Assembly (NCBI GenBank): GCA_022560025.1
Contig: JAFISE010000089.1
Span: forward strand, 62,001-126,000
Origin: Stagonosporopsis chrysanthemi
Lineage: Eukaryota; Ascomycota; Dothideomycetes; Pleosporales; Didymellaceae
DNA length: 64,000 bases
Direction: 5' to 3'
Part shown: positions 45,426 to 57,174 of the stretch, piece by piece
Layout of the letters: each line of letters begins with the position of its first letter
Numbering within the stretch: the stretch's first letter is position 1
Notes under the pieces: generated by a model
What the model saw: only the letters and a program-made list of their open reading frames with translations
What the model was told of the DNA's origin: nothing
Databases searched by the model: none
Translations under genes and position numbers: made by a program

Positions 45426-47244
45426 ATGAACGCTTCAGCTACTATGTCTTCTGGTCAGCTGCGGCTTATCGCCTCCGCTCATGATGCTCCACCACAGACG
45501 CTCTCATCTCGAGAGAGCAGACCTCTCCGCTCCTCTATTCCTGTTGCATGTTCTCACTGCAGACTTAAAAAGGCAAGAGTATGAGACCGTGACCGCCTGA
45601 GCCTTTCCACTTCTTAACGTTCTTCAGTGTGACGGGGTCAGACCTTCATGCACACGGTGCAATGGGTTGCAATTGCCCTGCCATTATGACGTCACTCAAG
45701 GTGTTTCTCGTGCTGAGCGATTCAAGCTGCAGAAGCAACGTCAAACGATTACGACAAACAACTTGACTGCACTTGTGGATGCGCTGCGCTCGGGCAGCGA
45801 CTTGGAAGCGACCACTGTGTTAGCACGCTTGAGACTCGGGGAATCCGTGGAAACGATTGTACAATCTCTAGCCACCCATTCTCCTGTCTTGCCAGAAAAC
45901 ATCCAAACGTGCGCTATCGAGTTTGAAGCTGCTCCGAACCTGGAAATCGCTGCGGATGCTTGTGGGCTTGAGCCAACAGTAAGAACTTCTGCAGCCCTGC
46001 CCACGTCTAGTGTGTGCCTGGACAAAACCAACGCTGGAGAGATTTCTATCTCAACTAGCCCCGGCCAATTCCTTCGCATCATCTTTGAGCGCGCAGATTT
46101 TCGACTTCCAGCCATATCAGAAGAAGACAACAACGTTGTCAGATCAACAAGCCTTTCTAAAAGACCACATGACGCATACATGGCACATTCGCATGGTATT
46201 GAATCCAACCCTCCCTTACACGTACGCGAATCTACACCATGCTTTACAATCAAAACCAGAACAGCACCATTTGGCGGCGAAGACGCCCAATATCTACGCG
46301 GGTCGTGGGCTCTATATCCCGAAGTACAAGACGGTCTCATCACAGCTCCATGCTTCAAGATTGATCATGGGACTTCTTCATCGTATCAGCTTCTTAGGAC
46401 ATCAATACGTGAGTTGCCTGTTCCAGCGTGGGCGATGTCATGCGTAAACATAAATTCGGGATCCGGCTCGATGAACTCGGCATTTTCCGACGTGCGAGAA
46501 AGGATCGACAAATTACTGCAGGAAGGTGCCTCAAATGAAGACGTCTTTGGCAACAGCCCAAACATCTCGGCTCTTTACGACGCAGAAAAGTACAGGAAGT
46601 CGTGCATCCTATCACAATGGGCAGCCAGTATGGTGCACAGCGTGAAGCTTAGAGGTTCACCCCTCCTCTCTCCTCAATTAATGATGACAGAATGCTGACA
46701 CCTACGCAGGCCATGACTTCACGTGCTTCGCATTCATGTATATATTTTGGTACCTCATGCGTTGGATGATTTTGCCCTCCCAGGAGACATTCGAAGCGAT
46801 ACCGAAGTGGCTTCGACCCACGTAAAACCCTCATACTGCATAAGCCACGTATGACTAACATCACACAGCCCAAACCAGCTTTTCATCCCGCACATTCACA
46901 TGCTCGACTTTGTCATTTGGCCCAAGCTGCGAGAGTTTGCCTGCTCAACAACGCCCATGCAGGAGAAGATGGACTGGCTCATAGATCTATCAACTCACAT
47001 TAAGTGCCAATGGCCCTTTTCCCCTGAGGAAGCCATATACAGGGACCAGAAGACTGGTCATGATGTTCTCACCGATCTGGCCCAGGTATCTTTCCGTTAC
47101 AATGACTGCGGTAGAGGTAAGAACGATACTGATGCAATGCAGGAGTACATGGCGACGCTAACGAACTGGTCGCTGGCGCCCAGTTTTCGCGCTTACGTGC
47201 CGAATGCGGATTTTTACGTTCTGATAAGGTCGGAGAAGGATTGA
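45426..47244 (+). CDS. Zn2Cys6 transcription factor with C-terminal DUF3425
   Basis: Four exons: 45426-45578, 45628-46654, 46710-46821 and 46869-47244. The introns are 49, 55 and 47 bp and all joins keep frame, giving 555 aa. The binuclear zinc cluster C42-x2-C45-x6-C52-x6-C59-x2-C62-x6-C69 is split by intron 1 right after ...LKKAR. The C-terminal half is DUF3425: HDFTCFAFMYIFWYLMRWM, PETF-like SQETFEAIPKWLRPT, then PNQLFIPHIHMLDFVIWPKLRE. Intron 2 uses a weak donor (GTTCAC) but has a good branch (TGCTGAC). It probably binds DNA in the nucleus; targets are unknown. DUF3425 is more often seen with bZIP domains. Confidence 0.9.
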
Positions 47245-49796
47245 ATGTGGGAACGTTATTCATTGGGGCATTACAGTGACAGACAGACAGGCCTGAATGG
47301 GCACATTAAAACGGGGCGTTGCTGTATAACGACATATGCATTCGCATCCAAAGATAAGGATCATAATATCCTAATACGACTACCATCATCGCATCCCCGG
47401 AGAGTTGCATGCAGGCCCAACGTTTCTGCTTTCACGGAGTTTTCATGGCTGCGCGGACCTTGGATCCACTCCGGCTATGATGAAGCCATCCCAACTTCTT
47501 TGTCATCGACACCTTCGCCATGTGAATTTGACGAGAGACAGACTGATAGCGATGTCTCAGAACGATTTTCAAAAAGATCCCACGTTTTACATGTCTCAAC
47601 GTACAGGTGTCTTCATCGCGCTTCAAGGATCTATGCTGCCATGTGCGGACCTCCTTCTCTCAACATTACACCACCTCTATTCTATATGCAGACAGGTTTG
47701 CATACAGATTTGTGGAGAGATAAAGTTCTATAACTGCTGCAAATATCGTAAAGCTGAGCCAAATACGTGTGGAATTAGTGTGTGGCGCGCTCTGATATGC
47801 TGGAATGTCATGAAATTGGGTGAAGAAAGATTGGGCGGATTTGTGGTCAGAGTGTCGATAGACTGTTGCAGTGTAACTCTCGATCCTCAACGAGGAACCA
47901 GGACAGGGCAGATCATTTTGCAATCTGGGTGGAGTTACATAAGGAGCGACGATCCGAAAAGTGCTCTCAGCACTGCCAAGGCGCCGACTTTTGGGCCGTG
48001 CGTAGATGCGGAGAAATCGCCTGCGTGACGTGCTGGACTGAACATCTCAACGGCCTCGAAGCCTCATGAAGTCCGACACTTCAAGTTCTATCCAATATGT
48101 CATCAACGGACGCGTGAAGCAGCACCCGAAAACACAGCAATGCACGCTGGCCTGTGCTAGAGATGTCCGTCCAGGGCGGGGCGCCGTTTACACAGCAGTT
48201 CTACAGCTACTGTTCCAGGACCACGCGAGGGTCGTCCTTCAAGCCGCATGTGAACAGCAGTTCAGCGCGTGCAGCATGCGAGGATTGCGACCCTGACGTC
48301 CGTTACGTACGACGTGGTCACCATCTGATCAGCTCGTAAGCCGTCTTCGGCTAATCGCTGTTCAGTAACTTTGCAGCAGGGCGAAGTCATGTACTACAGA
48401 CCTCGTATATCACGCATGCTTCTCCAATTCCGTTACTTCTTATGGTCGCATGAGAACGGCGGGTCGTCCGTCGTTGCTACACCTCGCTTGACCTTGTAGA
48501 CTATCCGTGCACATTACACAACTTCTGTTATGAGCATCAATCTCTTGCGATTGAGCTTGGGCGCCGGATGAATTCGCAGTGCACTTTGGTTAGCTGGAGG
48601 CTCGGCCTGGGCCCGGCGACATTCATCTGGGTATTCACCTTCCTGGAATGCAAGGCTTGCCGAGAAAGTTCGAACACCACCCGCACTTGAGGAGCGAGTT
48701 ATTTCTGTCCGAACGCCCTACCAGAGCACATCTGCTTCCTAGGCGTGCCAAGTCAATCGTCTGGATGCTCTGTAGTGACAAGCATTAATATGAGGTTAAT
48801 CTACCCGTCGATGTCGGCATGTCCTACCAGGATCTACGACATGGGTCAGCCTTGTACATTGACCTCACCTCTGGTCTCTTCTGACTATACGAGAGAGTGC
48901 AAATCTTGTGCTACCGAACATGACATGATTCGGCTACACCACGCTCGAAGCTGACACGCCAGGTCGGCCGCTGCACGGGCTGCGCAGCACTGGTCACAAA
49001 GCTACTATTGACCAGCATCTAGACTATTCATCCCGAAGATCTCGGCTCCTAACGATCCATCAATGATTGCTACTGAGCTTCAATTTGGAGCTTTCAGAAC
49101 GATCCTACGTGGTCTGCAAGTAAGACGCAAAATGCGTTGCGAAACTGAAGCTTCGGTTACTGCCAGCCTTTGCATATTATGTGTGATAAGACTATAGCGA
49201 CCGTGAGCTATTCCATTAGGCGTCTCGACAGGTGTACAGAATATAGCACGGTACCGGCTGAACACATCCTCCACTCTCCACAGCGCCCGTGCGGTCTTTC
49301 CGCACTTAGCTCAACCAGGGATCCCCTTTGCACATGGAACGCGCTGTTCAACGCTATGTACTACTTCGCGGCTTCGCTTTGCGTGTTCTGTTCCGGTGAA
49401 TAGCGCGCCTGAGATGTCTGCGTGTCCGCAAGAGCTGAACTTCTCGTAGGTCCCTGCCTCACGAGATGCTTAGCGTACTTTCGATCGTCCATTCAGAGAC
49501 AAGTGCAGTTGAGACCGCTGTCTATACGAGAATGCCTCCGCTCAGGAGACGGCTCTGGACTGTCGCTTGCGAGCGGACCGCCGGTCCAGGATATTGCTGC
49601 TTTGCTTGGCAAGCCTCAGTAGCCGCGGATGTATGGTGGTATGCTCGTCTCAGCTGATATTCTGTAGAACTGGTAGCTCCAGAAGCAGTATTTAACATTT
49701 ACCCTGCGTCCCAGATGATCGACCGATATCCTTCCAAACACGAACACCTTCGCTCAAACAGCTTAAGATCTTCATTGTTCCCCCAACACCGTTATC
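47245..49796. other. Gene-poor stretch, 2.5 kb
   Basis: No supported gene. The longest frame (47405-48028) has no motif and an odd composition rich in Cys and Ser. A TATTTAA element near 49689-49695, about 105 bp before the DUF4360 gene, may be its TATA box. Confidence 0.45.
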
Positions 49797-50530
49797 ATGA
49801 AGTGGCTTCTTGCTTTCATCCCACTCGTCGCTGCGGCGCCAGCACTTCCCACCTTTGAGGGTGGTAACGCGCCTGACCCAGGACAGGTAATCCACCTTCG
49901 ACGCTCGGTAGTCTGCTCATCGCTGACTGCTATAGGTTAAAATCCTCAAAGTTGGCACAGGAGGTACTGGCTGTCCTTCCGGTACCGTTAGCACCATCAT
50001 TTCGGACGATCAGAGCGTCGTGACCTTGATCTACGACACCTATGTCGCTTCGATTGGCCCTGGCGTCGCCGTCACTGAGCAACGCAAGAACTGTCAGCTC
50101 ACCCTCGAGCTTCAGTACCCCGGCGGTTTCCAGTACTCTGTCCTGAGCGCTGACTACCGTGGATATGCGAACATCGAGAAAGGCGTCACCGGCACGCTCA
50201 AGTCAACCTACTACTTTGCCGGTCTCAAGCCTCAAGTATGTAATGAGCCGTCTTGCATTTGCATGAAGCGCTGACATGTCACAGACTAGCACGGAATACA
50301 CCTTCAACGGCCCAGTTACCGGCGACTACCTCAAGCACGATGAGGCCGATAGCACCTCTGTTGTCATGTCCCCCTGCGGCAGCAAGGGCAACATGCTCAA
50401 CATCAACTCCCAAGTCCGCCTGACTTCCACCAACTCCAAGGCTACTGGTCTGCTCACCACCGATTCTACCGACCTCAAGTTCAAGCAGGTGGTGTACGTG
50501 CAGTGGCAGAAATGCACTCTGCCCAGCTAG
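49797..50530 (+). CDS. Secreted DUF4360 protein
   Basis: Three exons: 49797-49886, 49936-50235 and 50285-50530. Both introns are 49 bp (GTAATC...TAG; GTATGT...CAG), every exon is a whole number of codons, giving 211 aa. A signal peptide, MKWLLAFIPLVAAAPA, is followed by the DUF4360 pattern: GTGGTGCPSGTVS, a central beta-rich region with KNCQLTLELQYP, GLKPQ-TSTEYTFNGP, CGSKGNMLNINSQVRL and the terminal VYVQWQKC. Conserved cysteines suggest disulfides. Function of the family is unknown; members are small secreted proteins common in filamentous fungi and streptomycetes. Confidence 0.93.
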
Positions 50531-50944
50531 ATGTATGACGCTCACCTTGACTCTCAAGTACGAGTGTTGTCGGAACGGGAACTCAGTGTACAAGTGGGGA
50601 CGGAGATTCCAGGTGGTTTCCTCGATGTACACAGTGCTTACTCTACATCAATTAAGACTCCAAAAGTTCTGTCGCACTGCTTGTCCAAAGTATTGTATGG
50701 CGATGCGTGCTCAACAGTTCCACTCCTGCCGTATTTGCGTCTTGTTTGCCATGCCCATACTATGCACCTGCCCAACCGTCACGAGGTAGGCACTGCATAG
50801 TGCGACCCCAAAGTACCTTCAACATGCAGACTTTCCGACTGTATTGAACCAATAGCCACTGCTTCAACACGAGTATGGTATTCTTCAACCCACTTCAATA
50901 TCTTTTTGATTACCTTAAGCACCGGCATTCTCGGGATACGCACA
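50531..50944. other. Intergenic
   Basis: Short stretch between two plus-strand genes. It should hold the DUF4360 3' region and the RING-gene promoter. No gene seen. Confidence 0.45.
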
Positions 50945-52273
50945 ATGGCGCACACACCCCCAAGCTCACCTCGAGACCACTGCGACCGCGACGCTTATAA
51001 CAGCATTGATTTTGAACCGATACTATCCCTCGTACCCACCGCATCCTCTGGTTTAGTCACAGCACCACTCTCACCAATTGACGCCACCGATTTATGTAAC
51101 AGCACTGCCATTGAAAACGCAACCCACGTGTCAAGCCCCAACGACCTGCAGCCTTGCGACAATCTGACGAAATGCCTTTACACCGCGTCACCAGATCAAG
51201 CAGACCCTAATTGGAGCTCATCAGCTGCAAAGAATCAGATTTTCGACACACAACATACCGATGGTTCCCTGAGCATTCATCCTGAGAGGGACAAGAGTAC
51301 AAAGAGGAAGAGAAGGACAATTGATGATCACACTTCTCCCGAGGTAGTCTTGAGGAAAGTCGATTCGATAAGACACCCCAAGAAGCATCGTAAATGGGAC
51401 GAGCACCGACAAGAAGCAGGTCAAGACAATCGTTCTGATCCTAACTCAGGCACAGCACAGCTCGTACAAGCCATGGGAGCCAGCTCCCTTGGAACTATGG
51501 AAGCATTTCAAGCATTAGAGCAGGATACAGAGCAATTTAGTGTGCTTCCGTGCGAGCTGGACCCGATCGAGAAAGAACACTTCGAATCCTTTCCTGGCGT
51601 ATTTGAAACTTCAGCCTTACAATCTCCAACCATGCAGAACGGATCCGCTTCGGACGACATTAAACACGTCACCTCCGATGAGGTCCAGAGATCAACATTT
51701 TTGTCACCAGAAACCGCGAATCTACTAGATGTGCCCTTCGACTTCAAGGACAGACCTGCCATGATTCCGTCGACTAACTTGCCTCGCAACCTTTCAGATA
51801 CCTTGGATGAAACGAGTCTGTTCGAGCCCTACGTGCAGGTTTCTTCGGACACTGCATACCAGTATTCTTGCATAGAGGCTATACCTCAGTCTACGCTGGA
51901 CACGGCGGGCCAATTTGGGGACATGCCTGTGTCAGTTTGGGGAAATGGCGCGTTTCCGGCAGCCGCATTGCAAAGTCTCGGGTTCAGTATTGATGCCATA
52001 CCGGCCTGCATGAGGTGCGCTCATTCGTCATCTTCGGCTGCTGAAATGACAAATCCTCGTGGCCCAGCGATGAGATTGCCTTACTGTGGCCACAGCGTGT
52101 GTCGTTCCTGTCTGACGGAGCAATATGAGATCAGAGGAACGGATGATCTCAATCTCACCTGCTCTATCTGCAACACTTTCGTTCATTTTCTGGCGCCACA
52201 GACACCTCTAAGTCCAGCGCTCATCAGCGACTTGCTGTTGCATGTAAAAGTTCGACCACGTTTGGACTGTTAG
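50945..52273 (+). CDS. RING-finger protein, otherwise unknown
   Basis: Single-exon frame, 442 aa, from ATG 50945 (CACAATGG). Residues 1-350 are acidic, Ser/Thr/Pro-rich and disordered-looking, with a basic NLS-like KRKRRTIDDH segment (about residue 120). The C-terminus has a C3HC4-type zinc finger: C355-x2-C358-x22-C381-x-H383-x2-C386-x2-C389-x16-C406-x2-C409 (CMRC, CGHSVCRSC, CSIC). Such domains are often ubiquitin E3 ligases. The frame ends at TAG 52271-52273, but the same phase is open again to 52720, so the protein may be truncated or extended. Confidence 0.75.
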   Translation: MAHTPPSSPRDHCDRDAYNSIDFEPILSLVPTASSGLVTAPLSPIDATDLCNSTAIENATHVSSPNDLQPCDNLTKCLYTASPDQADPNWSSSAAKNQIFDTQHTDGSLSIHPERDKSTKRKRRTIDDHTSPEVVLRKVDSIRHPKKHRKWDEHRQEAGQDNRSDPNSGTAQLVQAMGASSLGTMEAFQALEQDTEQFSVLPCELDPIEKEHFESFPGVFETSALQSPTMQNGSASDDIKHVTSDEVQRSTFLSPETANLLDVPFDFKDRPAMIPSTNLPRNLSDTLDETSLFEPYVQVSSDTAYQYSCIEAIPQSTLDTAGQFGDMPVSVWGNGAFPAAALQSLGFSIDAIPACMRCAHSSSSAAEMTNPRGPAMRLPYCGHSVCRSCLTEQYEIRGTDDLNLTCSICNTFVHFLAPQTPLSPALISDLLLHVKVRPRLDC

Positions 52274-52720
52274 AAACACGCCATCATTGTCCAAAGACAG
52301 AGAGTCATTGAAGTACTACAGATGGTTGTCGACATCATCACTCAAGAGTATATGGGAGACTGGTGGCTTCGGACCGAGCAGGTAACGTCAGGCGTGCTGT
52401 TGCAGCACTTGAAGGCATATCTCGGCACGTGCTTTCCCCAGATATTGACTACGCCTGAGCAATTATCTCAGAAGTTGATGTTCTGTATCGAAAAGGGCCT
52501 CACATCTGAACTGGAAATAGGATCCAGGAACATATGTCTGCGAAGACAGATGCTGTCACTCCCACCTGCACTGCAACTGAACATACATCTAGCGATGTTG
52601 GCACTCAGCGAGCCAGGGCTGAATCGTGCAATGGTCAATTGGAGAAACCTGATTGGATGGGTTGTGGATATTCTGACTTTGGATTGGGAGCGGAGGTTCC
52701 AGGGTTCGTGTGGAATGTAA
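52274..52720 (+). other. In-frame coding-like continuation after the RING gene stop
   Basis: Same reading phase as the RING gene, open from just after its TAG to a stop at 52718-52720 (148 codons). The peptide (MVVDIITQEYMGDWW, LLQHLKAYLG, LSQKLMFCIEKGL, LQLNIHLAMLAL) has a helical, coding-like composition. No known domain. It may be a lost C-terminal domain, a readthrough extension or a separate exon. An ATG at 52322 could also start it independently. Confidence 0.35.
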
Positions 52721-53296
52721 AAGTTTATCTTGTATGCCAGCATCTGCTGAAGGAAGCAAGTGACACATGCAGGTAGGCACAAGCTTGGATGGTGAAGATT
52801 CGTTCATCAAGATACCAGTCCTGTATCATAACGTAACACGCTGCACAAGGTGTCTCCGCAAGGGTGCGAGTGTGATAGCATCTCGTACCGTGGTAACGAT
52901 GCTTCCCCAAAGTAATGCATCACGTAGGCCACTCAGCCAGCGCGGACATTTCCGGTTTCGTAGAGCGTACAGCACCCTTAACGTTAAGATCCTTCAACAA
53001 CGGCCTTGGATCAGCCATGCCACATTCGCTTGAGCCACATTAGAAAAGGGTCTTGTGCTGCGATTGTCACAAAGAGAAGCAAACATCACGTGCAGAATAG
53101 AACAAGTTTGAACAGCGCAGCTTAAAATGCCGCAGAACCAATTCTAGTCCAAGGCGCTACGCTACAAAGAAGTGTAAGGGCTATACACAAAGAAGTGAAG
53201 ATGTGGCCATCGTACGACGATACAATCCACTCTCAAAAACAGGACATCGAAGAAACATCAATCATGTCCGCTGTCCTAAACATCCAAAGCAGACAT
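52721..53296. other. Convergent 3' region, RING / AA9 genes
   Basis: No gene seen. It should contain the 3' untranslated ends of both converging genes. Confidence 0.45.
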
Positions 53297-54319
53297 CTAG
53301 AAGAAAGAACGGGCGTGGCGGCGAGCCTTAGCGCTGCCAGTGGAGCCGGCAGCCTCCTCGAGCCAGGCAATGAAGGTCTCGAGGGTGAAGGTCTTGGGGA
53401 GCTCGGCGCCGCTGGAGGGAGCAGGGGTGGCGCTGGCAGTGGGGGTGGCCTCAATACCGACCGAGGTAGCAGCGGGGGCAGACGAGGCAGCGGCAGATGT
53501 CTCAGCAGGGGCGGTAGGGGTGGCAGGAGTAGTGCCGTTGCCAGAGGTGGGAGGAGCGGGGGAGGAGCCGGAGCCGGAGCCACCGGTCCACAGAGCAGGG
53601 CCGGGGATGGGGTAGTCGATGGTGGCGACGTAGGGGCTGAACTTGATGCCAGGGTCGGTCTCGGTGTAGAGCTCGGTACCAACAACACCCGCGGGGGTGT
53701 CGGATCCGGAGCCAGTGACCTCGATGTTGAGGCACTGGGGGTAGGCCTGGGCACCGTTCAACTCTCCTCCACCGTGGAGAGCAATGATCTCGTGGCGAAA
53801 AACGTACTTGCCGGCGGCAAGGGATTCGGGGACGGTGACGGGCCATGTGTTGTTCTGACCGATCATCTTGACGGCAGCCCACTCGCCACTCTCGTAGCCG
53901 TTGGCTTGGATCTTGGTCCACTTGAGAGTGGCCTTGTCGACGGACTCGACATCACCTGTGTAAGGGGCGACATAAGTGATGACAGGGCCAACGTGGGACT
54001 CGGGCCAGGTAGACCAGTGGAACTCGACTGTTCCACCGGCGGCAACAGAGGCCATGGAGTCGGAGGAGAGCTTGGGCGAAGCAGCCTTGTGGCAGATGAT
54101 GTCGGGCTCACCGAAGGCCTTGGGCTCGACAAAGCCGTTGTCAAGGTTCTCAGCGTACCAGCCCATGTGGTCGGCTACGGCCTGACCCTGGGTGGAGGCG
54201 TAGTAGTAGTCGCCCTTCCAGCCCTGGATGAATTTGCCATCGATGGTGACACCGGTGACGGTGCCGTGGGCCATGGCGCCCGCGGCGAAGGCAGCAATGG
54301 TAGCGATCTTGGAAAGCAT
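53297..54319 (-). CDS. AA9 lytic polysaccharide monooxygenase (former GH61)
   Basis: Single-exon gene, 340 aa, ATG 54319. A 17-residue signal peptide (cleaved ...GAMA|HGTV) exposes His18 as the N-terminal histidine that, with His about 109 (SHVGPVITY), forms the copper histidine brace. The axial Tyr lies in AYPQC (about residue 195), with the usual nearby Gln, plus HEIIALH. The disulfide pair is IICHK and YPQC. It oxidatively cleaves cellulose or related glucans outside the cell. After about residue 240 comes a Ser/Thr/Pro/Ala linker and a C-terminal segment (FTLETFIAWLEEA...ARRHAR) in place of a CBM1 module. A TATAAGG element lies about 190 bp upstream (54507-54513). Confidence 0.95.
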   Translation of the reverse strand: MLSKIATIAAFAAGAMAHGTVTGVTIDGKFIQGWKGDYYYASTQGQAVADHMGWYAENLDNGFVEPKAFGEPDIICHKAASPKLSSDSMASVAAGGTVEFHWSTWPESHVGPVITYVAPYTGDVESVDKATLKWTKIQANGYESGEWAAVKMIGQNNTWPVTVPESLAAGKYVFRHEIIALHGGGELNGAQAYPQCLNIEVTGSGSDTPAGVVGTELYTETDPGIKFSPYVATIDYPIPGPALWTGGSGSGSSPAPPTSGNGTTPATPTAPAETSAAASSAPAATSVGIEATPTASATPAPSSGAELPKTFTLETFIAWLEEAAGSTGSAKARRHARSFF

Positions 54320-54506
54320 GTTGAGTGATGTGATGTGAAGTCTTCGAAAAGGTGGTTGAGAGAGTTGTGAAATGTCGTTACAAACGATGGCGATTCTGAA
54401 AAGAATGTGGAGCCGGCTAGCGGACTTGGAATGAATGAATGAGAGTGGGAAAAGAAGGTACTGAACTGTAGCGATGAGGTTCAACTCTGGCGGTACCTCT
54501 GCATCC

Positions 54507-54513
54507 TTATATT
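54507..54513 (-). promoter_or_regulatory. Candidate TATA element of the AA9 gene
   Basis: TATAAGG on the minus strand, about 190 bp before the AA9 start codon. Position is plausible with a leader of about 150 nt; no transcript evidence. Confidence 0.35.
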
Positions 54514-57109
54514 CGTCCAGGGCTCACCCGACGCTGTGTAAGATGAAAGCCTAGCGCACAGTGAATCATGTCGCGCGCGCATAGCGAAGCTCGACCATTG
54601 CGCAATCCCTGGTTATCCGTCCCACAGTGCCGCTTTGAGGTAGCCAAGCGACATTGACGGAAGTGACAGTGTTGCGTGTCTGCAGCGGGGGCGTCAATCC
54701 GTAACATCGGAACAAGCTTGTAAGGCGTGACAAAGTGTGCTACGCGCAGTACGGTGGGTACGCTGTGTATTTGGTGGATAGATTTCGCGTGGCAGGCATG
54801 ATGCGGCTGTCGTCTTCAGAATCGGGTTTAGCGGCCGTGTGAAACGTGCATCCCAAAGCTCCTCCTTAATCTTGCTTCGGGAACGTTGACGCTGCCAAGA
54901 CAAAAGGTGTTTCTCTAGATTACGGGCCAAGCTGCGGCATTGCGCGGGGCGCCTGCCAAACATCTAGTTTTGATCGTGCAGGACTGGTTGACAAGAGTAA
55001 ATGGACGGGCTGTTTGTTTGTTCATGCATGAATGACGATGTGTCAGCGTGGCGTGCAAGCCACAGTGCTCAAAATCCGAGCAGCCGGATGGCATGTACAT
55101 GTCGAATGGCAGTTTCCGCCAACCTTACTGAATGCATGCTTTTTCTACAGGATTATCGCCACGCAGCCTTGTCTTGGAAGTCGACTCAAGTACCTGTCAA
55201 AATCAAGACCTCGAATCGCCGGTGCAACGGCCATGCACGCAAGCGAGCCTAGTTTGGGTGGGAACACGGGATCGGAACGCCAGCTTTGCTTTAGCCAGGG
55301 GCAGATATCCGTTTCATACATGAAACAACCAATATTCCTCCAATAGCGTGCGGAACAAAAACTCTATGCAGCCTGGCTTGCATGAAGGAATCCGCTGCGA
55401 TATTGGAGCAGCGGGTACGCGGAAAACTGAGGCATGGCGTCGGAGTGCGGTGACGCTGGTAAACTTCTGCTTGACAGCGGTGACAGGGCGACACTCAGGG
55501 CACACCCATGCTTGATGTCGGTGCTGTCAAGCGTTTTGTTTTGCATGTTTGTTTCTCTCGGTGAGTCCAGGTCAGATCGTCGTTGAAGTATACCCGATTG
55601 CTGCCATGTCCATCAATCTGCAGCTCATCGTCCGGATCGTGAAAGAAGGGGGCGTTCGACGTTAATCAGACGGCAAGTCTGGCGAGTAATCATGGGCGAG
55701 AGGGAGCTCTACGGTTTGTTGTGCCTCGCAGCACGTTCGCTCTTGGTAGGCCAACCTCGAGAAACGGCATCTGGTGCCCTTTAATAATGTCCAGCGGCAA
55801 GACGATCCGCTATTCGGGTGCCTCGCAAACTGCTCAAAAGGCCGCATGGGTACCAGCTCACTATACATCAGACCATCGATTTCGCACATGTGCGAGCCTG
55901 TGCTGTCTGCAGGTTACTAAAACAGCTCGAACACTCTCATCGGCCTAAATTCGCAGTCCTTGCAATTGGACTTCCACATCGCCCTTCTCTCTAGTGTGTC
56001 GTGCTCATTCGTGGCAAAGCTCGACGATTATGCGCTTTTCTGAATTCCAGTATGAATATTCTAGGGATCCATTGTATCTGGGTTGCGTGGTGAGGGCGCT
56101 CTGCATGATAAGAGTGCTCAGAACTGAGACCGACCTGCAGGATGATCGCTGGCTTTAACACTGTGCGACTTGTAGGGTCGGTGACCAGATGTAATCGAGT
56201 GTTGGGTGATGGAGTTGACTTCTTCGATGGCTATCGCGTATACCAGCATAGACAAAGACATAGAGGTAAGGTAGACGCAAGACCGCTGTCCACTGTCCAT
56301 GGCGCCGCACTGTACGGAGGAAGCTCGACTGGCAGCGCTTAGACCATCATCTTGTTGACCTGCAGCCACATCAACTCAGAGCCCGCTGCGGCTACAAGAC
56401 AGGAAAAAAGAGAAGTGTCTAGGATCATGTCTCGCCATTAAGGCGACAACAACTCATCGGCATGGTATCGCAATCCCAAAGTGCGCAGCTACTCCGCGAA
56501 CAACAGAAAACAAGATTTGTGCCTGGTGCACCAAGCACCAGGACATTGCCTTCCGGTCATTGGGATTTGATGACGCTGCAGACGGCGCCATTGAACAGAC
56601 GATGGAGTTGGTGGAAGAAAGCAACGCTAACGCCTGCCCAGCGCTCCTTCCCGTGCGGCGTCATGTCTCCGTGAGCTTCGCTCGCTAGCACCACCGACCT
56701 CAACCTCAACCGCCACCAGAGCTCTCGCATCACGAGATGTACAACCATCGGTGAATCTCCGATGCTCAGCAGGGTTCTGTGTACTTGTACGCATCACATG
56801 TCGTTAATAGCGGCGAAAATGCCCTGATCTAGCGCCGCGCACCGACGGCTCGGCTGAACAGCGAGTGGAATGTCTCCAAGCGGTCAAGCTAGCAACAGGT
56901 TCGGCATATCGTTTGTACGATTCCCCGCAACCTCACCCGCCCACGATCTTCGCGGTTTCTCCGGACCCAGACTTCCCCACACATGACTGGACGCGGAGTG
57001 CGCGGAGGCGGAGATCGAGCCAAATGTGCCTGGTAGTCAGGGACGGGCCACGAGGTAGGTGACGTGAGGTCGGTCGTGAGGCTCGGAGCTCCATAATCAT
57101 TGGGACGTG

Positions 57110-57116
57110 TATATAT
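57110..57116 (+). promoter_or_regulatory. Candidate TATA element of the GH93 gene
   Basis: The TATATAT tract about 60 bp before ATG 57175 fits a TATA box with a short leader. No experimental support. Confidence 0.4.
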
Positions 57117-57174
57117 GCTGGGGTGACCGCCGATCAAGTACTTTTTTATCCAGCATCTTCAGTCAATTTCCAAG

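Larger units (their letters stand above)
54320..57174. other. Gene-poor divergent promoter region, 2.9 kb
   Basis: Apart from the AA9 and GH93 promoters, no gene is supported. Many short frames on both strands without motifs. Two secreted wall-active genes point away from each other across it. Confidence 0.45.

Noticed and set aside
47405..48028. 207-codon frame in a gene-poor region
   Set aside because: No start context, motif or coding-like composition; several overlapping frames of similar length.
53195..54328. 377-codon open frame antisense to the AA9 gene
   Set aside because: Gly/Ala-rich shadow produced by the biased codon use of the AA9 gene.
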